Positions 35,310 to 45,204 of a DNA stretch of 64,000 nucleotides are shown here, piece by piece. The notes beneath the pieces were generated by a model. The model ran no database searches. It was given only the letters and a program-made list of their open reading frames with translations, and had not been told where the DNA came from. The stretch's first letter is position 1; the number at the start of each line of letters is the position of its first letter. The stretch comes from Carettochelys insculpta (lineage: Eukaryota; Chordata; Testudines; Carettochelyidae), in assembly GCF_033958435.1 (NCBI RefSeq), contig NC_134137.1, forward strand, positions 176,403,501-176,467,500, read 5' to 3'. The position numbers and the translations under genes are program-made.

Positions 35310-36330
35310 AACAGAGGAGAAAAAAGGGCATCCTCCTGGATGGAGTGGGAGCTGAGAGACCTCCTCGGCCTCTGGAAGGAGTCAGTCCTCAGGGAAATGG
35401 GGGTTAAGCAGTGCAATGCTGAAGGTTTCACCTGCCTGGCCCAGGGCCTCTTCACCCAGGGTCACTTGGAGCATACCGCAGCCCATGTCCACAGCAAGGT
35501 TAAGGAGCTTTTGCAGGGCTGTGCCCTGGCCTGGGATGAAGCCAGCCACTGCGGGGCAGGTCCATCCACCTGCCCCTGCTACAGGGAGTTACAGGCCATC
35601 CTGGGGCCCTGGGACAGCTCCCCACCACCTGCTGTCCTCAATACATCTGCAGATGAGCCACAGCCAGAAGCGGAGGAGCAGCCAGGACCAGGGAGCCAGG
35701 AGCCAGACCACACTGTGGAGTGGTCAAGTGAGAAGGAGGACCTCATGATAGACGTACCCTCCCGGTCATCCTGCTGGGCCACTGGGAGCCAGGCATCACT
35801 AGACCTCATCAAGGGACCTCTGGTATGTCCAGATGCCATATCTGCCAGCTAGCCATGCACATGACCTGTGGCTCCACACTGGACACTTCCTGGCCTTGCA
35901 TGGCACCCAGCACCCCATGACAGCCAATGGAGACAGCCAGCACCCACCCCCATGGGCAGCACTGTGACCCACAAAGATGGCGAGAGGTAGCTGGGGCCAG
36001 ACAGAGCCCAGGGACTGCTCCACATGGGCTGGGAACCCATACCTTCCTGAGATGCCCCATAGCTGCTGTGCCTTTGGATGGGACATGTTGCTCCAGGTGG
36101 AGAAATGGTGCCCTGAAGAGGATGGATGTGGCCTCCTGGTCATGACCCCAAGGGTCATAATATGGTACCAAAATGTCGTCCTTCTCTCCATACAGATGCA
36201 TCATCCAAGGGCTGGGAGAGCCCCATGCTCTCCATCATCCCAGAGAGCTCCCCCGTGGTGGTGGAGAGCACCCAGGCATGACACTGGGCCCACAGCAGAG
36301 TAAGACATGGCCAGCTGCTGCCAGGCCAAG
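35310..36330 (+). pseudogene. Myb/SANT-like Harbinger accessory protein, element B (broken)
   Basis: Exon 1 covers about 35310-35822 and ends at a gtatgtcc donor in the same place as in A, C and D. The trihelix/Myb-like domain reads ASSWMEWELRDLLGLW, then KVKELLQG, then CPCYRELQAILGPW and an acidic tail. Exon 2 begins near 36195 after a tccatacag acceptor with the residues ASSKGWESP and soon meets stop codons. A usable start codon before the domain is unclear; the ATG at 35340 lies inside the conserved Trp-Thr-Glu region. Expected role in a live element: binding element DNA and recruiting the transposase. Confidence 0.75.
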
Positions 36331-36779
36331 GTGGCTGAGCAGCACCTTTGCCTGACTGATGCCAACATGGAATAGTGGAGGGTGGCCTGGACCAGGCCCA
36401 TAGACAACCTGCAGGACATTAGTGGCATCCAGCAGGAGTACATGGCCAATGTACAAGGCCTATCTCCTTGGCCACTTGCTGAGTCCCCTGCCACCCCCGC
36501 CCACCAATTCCCCTGCCACCTCCCCACTGAGCCCCTGCTAAATCCCTCCCACAGCCATACCTCCCAGTGCTCCACACCACATCCCAGCCCCACTGAGGAT
36601 AGGGATCCAGGGGCACTAGGGGCACTAGGGCTCATGGCCTTCCACCCCTGCCCTGGACATATCCCTCCCACACCCACTCCAGGTTGAGATGCCTCAAGGT
36701 TCACTATTTGCCCCCCTCCCTCTGTACATAGGTTTTTGTTCATTCAATTAACAGTTCCAGTATTGGGTAGTTAAATGTT

Positions 36780-38166
36780 TTATTTGACAAACACTCCCCT
36801 GTACTGTGCTCTTCGGGGAGGGATGGTGAGGGGTGGATTTGTGTGGGGGTCCCTGGAGCCCATCAGTGAAGCTCCATTGGAGGGCCTCCGTGATGGGGAG
36901 CCCATCTTGGTGAGCCTGGTGAATGGGGACAGTGCCCAGCTGCTCATACCAGGGTCCAGACTTGGCCGCCCACCCCTGGACGAAGGCATCTCCCTTGCCC
37001 TCCACAATGTTGTGGAGGGCTCAGCAGGCACCCACCACTTGTGGCACATTCAGCACCCCAACCTCCAGCCATGAGAGGAGGCACTGCCACTGCCCCTTAA
37101 GGTACCTGAAGTCCTGCTCAACCATGTTGCGGGCCTGGTTGAGGCGGATATTGAATGCCTCCTGGATGCAGTTGAGGTGGCCTGTATAGGGCCACATTAG
37201 CCACAGAGGTAAGGAGTAGGCAGCATCTGCCACCATGCAGAGTGGCATGATGACATCCCCGACCAGAATCTCCCACAGGGAGGATGAAGGTGCCAGCCCT
37301 CATGTGCCAGCAGAGCCCAGAATTCTGGAACACATGGGCATCATGTGTCCAGCCAACCCAGCCCACGCAGACATCCATGAACTGGCCTCTGGACTCCACC
37401 AGGGCCTGGAGCACCACCAAATGGTATCCCTTGCAGTTCACATACTGGCTGGAGCTGTGTGCCAGGGCGCGGATGGGGATGGATGTCTCATCCAGGGCTC
37501 CAAAACAGTTCGGGAAGCCATATGCAGCAAATCCCACGATGGTGGCATCTGGATCCCAAAGGCAGATGACCCTGTGGAGCAGCATGGTGTTCGTGGCCTG
37601 GACAACTGACAGGGCAGGGAGGACATGCACTCTCGTGAGGGTATGGTGGGGCATTCCCAGCCCTCTGCCCTCTTCCTTCTCCGTCGGCCCCTCTCTAGCC
37701 TCCTCCCTGCCACCTCCCTACTCCTGACTGCTGAGGATCTCCCTTGCTCTAGGACTGCCCCTCCCCATGGAGGGCATGTGACCTGGGCACAGCTTACCTC
37801 CATGACTACAGCCCCAAACTGGTATCCCACGGAGCGGTAGGACTCTGGGGTGGTCAGCTTCCATAAGGGTATGGTGTCCCGCTTCTCGAGGAACAGAGCG
37901 GGCTGCATGCAGGAGTTCTGGTGCCTGAGTGAGGGGGAAAGCCGGTGGCAGAGCTCATAAGAGGTCTGCCTGCTCATGCAGAAGTTACGGATCCATCGAG
38001 CATCATCCCACTCCCCAGCACCAGGCACTCCCGTTACTTGGTGCTTCTGGGGCGGTTCCAGAGGTGCTGGGGCACTTGGTGGGGTCCTGAGTGGGAGGAC
38101 TCCATGGCCCCAGGTGGACTGCTCAGCCACCCGAGTAGATGGGGGGTTGCCACAACAACCGTGCAC
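36780..38166 (-). pseudogene. HARBI1-like DDE transposase, element B (broken)
   Basis: Predicted exon 1 is 38166-37798 and exon 2 is 37605-36780. The intron falls at the same codon as in the other copies (VVMEV/VVQATN). Exon 1 keeps EWDDARWIRNFCMSRQ and TPESYRSVGYQFG but lacks the GKATV segment before the splice site. Exon 2 keeps FGALDETSIPI, GWTHDAHVF and ARNMVEQDF, so all three acidic catalytic positions are still readable. A frameshift near 37250 and another near 37020 break the frame. This copy lacks the polyQ start seen in A, C and D. It converges on the Myb-like gene. Confidence 0.85.
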
Positions 38167-38580
38167 AGAAGTGCGAGCACAGTCTCCATGATCAATGTGT
38201 CCTCAACCAGGAGTAGCAGCTGGGACTCCATGTGGGTGCACACTGAGCTCTGCTTGGCTGGGGGCAGCTGGGCAGCACTCAGCTCATGCAGGCTGTGGGT
38301 GTTTTTTGGGAGGGGAGCTTTAAGGCAGTGGCTGGCTGCAGCCCTGGAGGAGCTTGTCAGCCATGTGACCCCATCCAGTGTTTCTGGCTCGCTTCTTTTG
38401 AAAGAGTGCCTGGAGCCGTGCGGATACTTCCTTTCAAAAGAACACAGCAGTCTTTCAAAAGGGCGGATCAATGGTTCGGTCCAATTTTTGTGTGTGGTTG
38501 CTGTCTTTTGAAGGCCTTGGTTTTGAATGCCCTCATTCAACTGTCAGCCTTTCGAAAGGGTGCTTATGTGTAGACACAGC

Positions 38581-39430
38581 TTAGGGGACAACATGAAAGC
38601 AAATCTGTGCTTTGAACATCTTAGTCTAAATACAGACAAGACAAAGTGGCTGCAGCATAAGATTATCCCTATGTTACAGATGGGGTGTACATGTTCTTAC
38701 AAAAGGTTGGTCTGTTAGATGGGGCCGGAACCCAGATATCTTTGATCCCTACTCCAACACCTTAACAACAAGTTCTGCTCATTAATATCCTAGTTTGGTA
38801 CACAACTCAAGAAGCCAGTCTACCATATACATAGTGTAGTTGCAGCTGTAAATATACTAAAGATATTATGAGATATTCTACTTTAGTTTTTCTAGAAGGA
38901 GAATTCTAGACCTTCTTTTTCTTCCCGTAATCCTAAAGTAATTAGGAGTTCCTGGGGCTTCAGGACTAAAGAAGCAGGAATCTCATCCTGACTCCCTCAT
39001 AAGGGGTGATGTGGGATAGGTTTTGCTGTCAACAATTTGATGGCAAGACAGGTACAAATTCTAAGAACAGAATGTAATAATGGTCTGGGAACTTGCAAGA
39101 ACATGGGTTTATATAGGCGTTCTTAATTAATGTTCCAGTGCAATTTCAAAGAGCTTGTCTCCTGACATGTCTGCACAAACTCTTGCACCGTTCAAAAGTT
39201 CTCTTTCCAAGAGCGAGGGCTGCTTGTCAGGAGGACAAGAATCACCTCACGGAATTCTCTGTGACAAACACAATTTTCCCATTGAACTCTCCACCCCTCT
39301 TCTCCCTGAGATACAGTTATGTTCCTTTTGGTGAGGAGAATATGCTTGCACTGGCAGAAAGTGATACTCCTTTATAGACGCCAGATGAGAGAGTTCCAGA
39401 TTAGAGATGCGCAGTAATAGATTGTAAGAG
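38581..39430. other. Unassigned sequence
   Basis: No exon or element was recognised. A 10-bp perfect hairpin (gtaagagttt / aaactcttac) occurs just right of it, near 39424-39455. Confidence 0.35.
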
Positions 39431-39439
39431 TTTGGGCAT

Positions 39440-39559
39440 GGGGGCAAACTCTTACTATTTTTGTTCTGTGTTTGTACACCACCCACTACTCTCCAGATTG
39501 GCACCTTATCACGGTGAATGAGCGTGTGTTCCAATGAACCTGAACATGCTGCTGTAGGG
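39440..39559 (+). mobile_element. Decayed LINE, 5' piece
   Basis: The text accttatcacggtgaatgag and following leads without loss into the piece that resumes at 40564 after the hAT insertion. I interpret both as the 5' part of the plus-strand LINE whose reverse transcriptase lies at 47148-48449. The join is an inference from continuity and from my recollection of this repeat. Confidence 0.5.
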
Positions 39560-40563
39560 CACGGTTCTCAAACTGGGGGGGCGTGAAGAAATTCGGGGGG
39601 GGGGCATGAGGCAACCCAGCCCCCCTCATCAATCCCCCCCCTCCAAGAAAGACCCAGACTTTGCTTCTGGCTCTCAGCCCCTGCCATTTTTTGTGGGCGA
39701 CCCAGAACAGCCGCTATGAAAAACAGGCAGCGGGCGAAGACCCACGTGGAGGTAGCTGCCTCCTGCAAAGGCGAGTGAGTGTGGGTTGGGGGGAGGGGAG
39801 AGAAGGAGTAGGACGTGATTAGATGGAGAGCTGGGGGTGCCTGGCTCAGGGGAGGGGGACGGAATAAGAGCGTGAGGCTTGTGGTGCCTAGCTTTAGGGG
39901 AGGGAAATGGCTCGGGCAAGCAGCTCTTGGGGCTCGCTGGGCTCAGGCAGCTGGCCCCAACAGCGCGAGGATCAGGTGGCTGACAGGTGGGGAGGCAGCT
40001 GGCCTCACCGGCTGGTGGGCAGGCAGGTGGCTGGGCCCAGCAGTGCGGGTCTCGGGCAGCTCAGGTTGGTAGGTGGGTGGCTGGTCCTGGCAGCGTGGGG
40101 CTCAGGTGGGTGGCTGGCCCGCAGCTTGGGTGGGTGGCTGGGTGGCTGTCCCTGGCAGTGCAGGGCTTGGGCAGCTGTCCCTGGCAGCTGGTGGATGGGC
40201 AGGCCACCTGGCAGCAGGCAGCTGGCCCCAGCAGAGCGGGGAGGCTCAGTCAGCTCAGGCAGGTGGCTCTGGAAGCACAGAGCTCAGGAGGCCGGGAGAC
40301 TGGTGTGGGCAGCTCTGGCGGCCGGCATGGGGTTTAGGCAGCTGGGCCTGCACCAGGCACCCTCAAGGCACAAGGAAAACTATTTGTGCCTATTTCTAAT
40401 TTTAAATAACATTTTTATATCAAATTTTTCTGTTTATTTTAAATTATTAATTGAATTTTTTGTTAAAGGGGGGTTAATGATGGTAAAGAAAAGGTGGCGA
40501 GGGCATGAGGGTTTCTCAAAAATCAAAAGGGGGGCATGAGGCTGAAAAGTTTGGGAGCCATTG
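39560..40563. mobile_element. hAT element, 1004 bp, perfect 8-bp target duplication
   Basis: The exact duplication ctgtaggg lies at 39552-39559 and 40564-40571. The ends cacggttctcaaactgg and, in reverse, caatggctcccaaactt are hAT-type. The interior has no transposase frame. It is G-rich and holds a decayed minisatellite (39935-40330). The element sits inside the decayed LINE. Confidence 0.88.
39935..40330. repeat. Decayed minisatellite inside the hAT element
   Basis: About ten irregular copies of a roughly 40-bp unit with ggcagctggcc, ggtgggtggctgg and ggggctcagg blocks. The open frames here follow from the repeat and are not genes. Confidence 0.75.
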
Positions 40564-40865
40564 CTGTAGGGAGTCTCGTACTCCCAACAGGGTCACCCAT
40601 GGCTGCAAGATCAAGCGAGAGGGTCTCGACAAAGAATGATTCTAAAAGTCCTCAATGGTAGAACAGGCGGAGGATAGCAAAGGTAATGCTACAATGGCTG
40701 TGAAGGCAGATGAAGACTGCAGAGGACAGCAGACTCCCAGATATCATGGATCCCACACCATTAGACCTGAGCTTTCTATCTGTCAAGAACCTGCAGTGCA
40801 ACAGTCGCCCCACATTGGAAGAAGTCACACGCAGGCATCTTCCTCTCCTAAACTTAAGCCCCACG
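40564..40865 (+). mobile_element. Decayed LINE, second 5' piece
   Basis: It resumes after the hAT duplication with gggtcacccatggctgcaag and runs to about 40865, where minus-strand CR1 sequence begins. No open frame is preserved. Confidence 0.5.
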
Positions 40866-41006
40866 GTAACTATGTGCTGAGTGAAGAAAAACTTTATTAG
40901 TTTTAAACCTGCTACTCATTAATTTCATTTGGTGTCCTCTAGTTCTTGTATTACAGACACAAGTAAATAACTTCTCCTTATTCACCCTCTCCACCCCGTC
41001 ATAATT

Positions 41007-43391
41007 TTATATACCTCTATCATGTCCCCCCCTCCATCTCCTCTTTTCTAAACTGAAAAGTCCCAATCTTCTTAGCCTGTCCTCATACAGGACCTGTTCC
41101 AAGCCCCTAATCATTTTAGTTGCCCTTTTCTGAACCTTTTCCAGTGCCAGGATATCTTTCTTTAGGTGAAAAGACCACATCTGAACACATCTGAACACAG
41201 TATTCAAAATGTGGGTGTACCATAGATTTATATAGGGGCAGTAAGATACTCCTTGTCTTATTCTCTATCCCTTTTAAATAATACCTAACATCCTATTTGC
41301 CTTTTTGACAGCCTCTGTACACTGCGTGGATGTTTTCAAGGAACTATCCACGATAACTCCAAGATCTCTTTCCTGATTAGTTATAGCTAAATTAGCCCCC
41401 ATCATGTTGTAAGTATAGTTGGGGGTTATTTTTTCCAATGTGCATTACCTTACACTTATCCACATTAAATTTCATTTGCCATTTTGTTGCCAAATTACTT
41501 AGTTTGATGAGATCTTTTTGAAGTTCTTCACAGTTTGCCTTTGTCTTGACTATCTTGAACAATTTAGTGTCATCTGCAAACTTTGCCAACGCACTGCTCA
41601 CCCCCGTCTCCAGGTCATTTATGAATAAACTGAACAGGATTGGTCCTAGGACTGACCCTTTGGGACACCACTAGTTAACCCTTTCCATGTGGAAAATTTA
41701 CCATGTATGCCTACCCTCTGTTTCCTGTCTTTTAACCAGTTCTCAATCCATGAAAGAACCTTCCCTCTTACCCCACGACAACTTAATTTACATAAGAGCC
41801 TTTGATGAGGTACCTTGTCAAAGGCTTTCTGGAAATCTAAGTGTACTGTATCCACGGGATCTCCCCTGTCTGCATGTTTGTTAACCCCTTCAAAGAACTC
41901 TTAACAGGTCAGTAAGACGTGATTTCCCTCTGCAGAAACCATGTTGACTTTTGCCCATCAAATTATGTTCTTCTACAAGCCTGACAATTTTATTCTTTAC
42001 TATTGTTTCAACTAATTTGCCGGGAACTGATGTTAAACTTACCGGTCTGTAATTGCCAGGGTTACCTCTAGAGCCCTTTTAAAATATTGGTGTCACATTA
42101 GCTATTTTCCAGTCATTAGGTACGGAAGCTGATCCAAAGGACAGGTTACAAACTAGTGTTAATAGTTCTGCAATTTCCCATTTGAGTTCTTTCAGAACCC
42201 TTGGATGAATGTCATCTGGAACCGGTGATTTGTTAACATTAAATGCATCTGTTTGTTCCAAAACCTCCTCTAATGACACTTCAATCCAGGACAGTTCCTC
42301 AGTTTCATTTCCCACAAAAAATGGTGCAGGTTTGGGAATCTCCCCAACATCCTCAGCTGTGAAGACTGAAGCAAACAAATCATTTCGTGTCTCTGCAATG
42401 GCTTTATCATCCTTGATTGCTCCTTTTGTATTTGTATCGTCTAGGGGACCACTATTTTTTTAGCAGGCTTCCTGCTTCTAATGTATTTAAAAAACATTTT
42501 GTTATTACTTTTTGAGCTTTTAGCTAGCTGTTCCTCAAAATCTTTTTTGGCTTCCCTTATTGCATTTTTACACTTAATTTGGTGGTGTTTATGTTCCTTT
42601 CTATATACCTCATGATGATTTGCCTTCCACTTTTCAAAAAACGCCTTTTTACCCCTCACTGCTTGTTTTACATGGATGTTAACCCACGGTGGCTCTTTCT
42701 TCCATTTCTTAGTATGTTTTTTAATTTGAGGTATACATTTAAATTGGGCCTCTATTACAGTGTCTTTGAGAAGCTTCCAGGCAGCTTGCAGGGTTTTTGT
42801 TCTAGTCACTCTGGCTTTTAATTTCTGTTTAACTAACCTCCTCATTTTTGCATAATTCCTCCTTTTGAAATTAAATGCTGGAGTGTTGGACTGCTGAGAT
42901 GTTCTTCCCACCACAGGAATATTAAATGTTATTACATTATGATCACTATTCCCAAGCAGTCCTGTAATAGTGACCTCGTGGACAACATCCTGCACTTCAC
43001 TCAGTACTAAATCGAGAATTGCCCTTCCCCTTGTGGGTTCCCGTACCAGCTGCTCCAAGAAGCAGTCATTAATGGCATCGAGAAATCTTATTTCCGCATC
43101 TCATTCTGATGTGACATGTACCCAGTCAGTATGGGGATAATTGAAATCCCCCATTACTATTGAGTGTTTTATTTTGGTAGCCTCCCTAAACTCCCTTAGC
43201 ATTTCAACATCACTATCACTGTCCTGGTCAGGCAGTTGATAATATATCCCTACTGCTATATTCTTAGTAGAACTTGGAATTACTATCCATAGTGATTCTA
43301 GGGAACATTTTGATTCATTTAAAATTCTTATTTCATTTGATTCTATGTTATCTTTCACATACAGTGCCACTCCACCACCCACCTGGACCAT
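41007..43391 (-). pseudogene. CR1 ORF2: endonuclease and reverse transcriptase (broken)
   Basis: Minus-strand pieces in order are: endonuclease (43391-43101) with VALYVKDN and VMGDFNYPHTDW; endonuclease end (43058-42441) with LLGNSDHNVITF, whose SDH is the catalytic Asp-His pair of AP-type endonucleases; the reverse-transcriptase approach (42378-42079); RT with LDFQKAFDKVPHQRL and GVPKGQS (41855-41646); the catalytic FADDTKLF (41601-41392); and the C-terminal [17 protein letters not shown] (41207-41007). The order and spacing match CR1 ORF2. The pieces lie in different frames or are separated by stops, so no full protein is made. CR1 ORF2 nicks target DNA and primes reverse transcription. Confidence 0.88.
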
Positions 43392-43927
43392 TCCATCCTT
43401 CCCGTCTATTTTATATCCTGGTATGATTGTGTCCCATATGTTGTCTTCATTCTACCAGGCTTCCATGATGCCTATTATGCCATTTTCCTCCTTTAATACA
43501 AGGTACTCTAGTTCACCCATCTTATTAGTCAAACTTCTAGCATTTGTTTAGAAGCATTTCAAAGATTTGCCTCTGCTTATTTGTCTTCTCATCCCAGATA
43601 TATTAGATTCTTTTATACGTGATTGTTTGTCTGATCTAGCTCATTGTTTGATATCTCCCCTCCTCTCTTTTTTACTAAAGCCTAGAGTATCTCTATCAAT
43701 GGATTCTCCTCTAACAGGAGTTTCTGTCCGATCCACATGCTCCTCTGCACGTATCGGCTTTCCCCCATCTCTTAGTTTAAAAACTGCTCTACGACCTTTT
43801 TAATGTTTGTTGCCAGCAGTCGGGATCCCCTTTGATTTAGGTGGAGCCCATCCTTCCTGTTTAGGCTCCCCCTCTCCCAAAAGTGTCCCCAGTTCCTAAC
43901 AAATCTAAACCCCTCCTCACTACAAGA

Positions 43928-44695
43928 TCATCTCATCCACACATTGAGACTCTGAAGTTCTGCCTGCTTACCTGGCCCTGTGCATGGAACAGGAAGCGTT
44001 TTTGAGAATGGCACCTTAGAGGTCCTGGATTTCAGTCTCTTTCCTAGCAACCTAAATTTGGCCTCCAGGATGTCTCTCCTACCCTTTCCTATGTCATTGG
44101 TACCAACATGTACCACGACCACCAGCTCCTCCCCAGCACTACACCTAAGTCTGTCTAGATGCCTCGAGAGATCTGCAACCTTTGCACCAGGCAGGCAAGT
44201 CACCATACAGTTCTCCTTGTCATTGCAAACCCAGCTATCTATGTTTCTAACAGTTTAATCACCCACTACTAACACCTGGCTTTTCCTAACAACTGGCATT
44301 CCCTCCCCCGGAGAGGTGTCCTCAGTGCAAGAGGATACCGTAACATCCTTTGGAAGGAGGGTCCCAACTATGGGATGTATTCCCTGAACTTCCAGTGGCT
44401 GCTCTCTTCCCCCAAGCCTTTCATCCTCCTTAAGAGCACTGGGACTCTGAGACTGGAGGTGGAACAGTACTGCAGTGACCTGGAAAGCCTCATCCACATA
44501 CCTCTCTGCCTCCCTGAGCTTCTCTAGTTCAGCCACCCTGGACTCCAAAGCCCGAACTCGGTCTCTGAGGGTCAGCAGCTCCTTGCAATGAGCGCATGCA
44601 TATGCCACCCACCCACGGGGCAGGTAGTCATACATGTTACACTCTGTGCAATAAACAGGATAGCCCCCACTCTGCTGCTGGGCTTCTGCCTGCAT
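43928..44695 (-). pseudogene. CR1 ORF1: zinc-binding, coiled-coil and esterase-like protein (broken)
   Basis: The N-terminal piece (44695-44255) begins MQAEAQQQSGG and shows Cys pairs CTEC and CAHC, then a heptad-like DRVRALESRVAELEKL coiled coil. The next piece (44206-43928) has VVVVHVGTNDIGKG, the GTND block of SGNH-type esterases found in CR1 ORF1. ORF1 proteins of this group bind RNA and assemble the retrotransposition particle. A break lies between the two pieces near 44230. The two-domain layout and position upstream of ORF2 make the identification firm. Confidence 0.8.
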
Positions 44696-45204
44696 TTTCT
44701 CTATGGAATAGTCTGAAAATAAATGGGGTTTTTATTTAAAGACTTGGGATATATATCATAGATCAGAAGGAAATGACACTCTCTAACCTTCCCCCTCAAG
44801 TTCCCCTCTCAAAACTCCCTCCTGTTTGCAACGGCCCTGTTTGCAAGCTTCCTGGTCGCATTAGCAGGGTTTTAAAGCTCTGGCCTTCCTGATAGCCCCG
44901 CCCTCTGGCTACAACTCGACCAATGAGCAGAGAGTTTTAGATTTCAATTCCAGCTATGACTCACAGCTTCCAACTGCCACTCTGAGCACACGGCCTTGCA
45001 AACAAACAAATACATCTGAACACTCAAAAACCTCCAAACAAACAGACAAACAAGCCCAGAATCCCCATGCACAAAACACCCACACACTCCAGAAAGCCAC
45101 TTACCTCAAGGTGTCGGAAATCACCCCTCCTTCACCAGGTGAGCCCCTCTCAAAACAACCTCCTGTTTGTATTCACGACTGAGCAGCCTATTTAGGATCC
45201 GCTG

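Larger units (their letters stand above)
34841..38580 (-). mobile_element. PIF/Harbinger element B, divergent and old, 3740 bp
   Basis: The left end is ggcacacctacacacg; the right end in reverse is gctgtgtctacacataagc. Flanking triplets are tga and tta. The gene order is the mirror of A: Myb-like gene on plus, transposase on minus, converging near 36.7 kb. Its subterminal regions use CTTTCGAAAG/CTTTCAAAAG motifs instead of the ATCGAAATAG motifs of A, C and D, so it belongs to another subfamily. Both genes are degraded. Confidence 0.87.
40866..45204 (-). mobile_element. Nearly complete CR1 LINE (about 4.3 kb)
   Basis: Read on the minus strand, it starts with a 5' untranslated region (about 45204-44700), then ORF1, then ORF2 with endonuclease and reverse transcriptase. 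It ends near 40866, where the last part of the 3' region seems missing: no ATTCTATGAT tail is visible. Most CR1 copies are cut to a few hundred bases, so a copy reaching the 5' UTR is unusual. It interrupts a plus-strand LINE. Confidence 0.85.

Noticed and set aside
39815..40539. 210-codon Gly/Trp-rich frame
   Set aside because: It is produced by the minisatellite inside the hAT element and has no domain.
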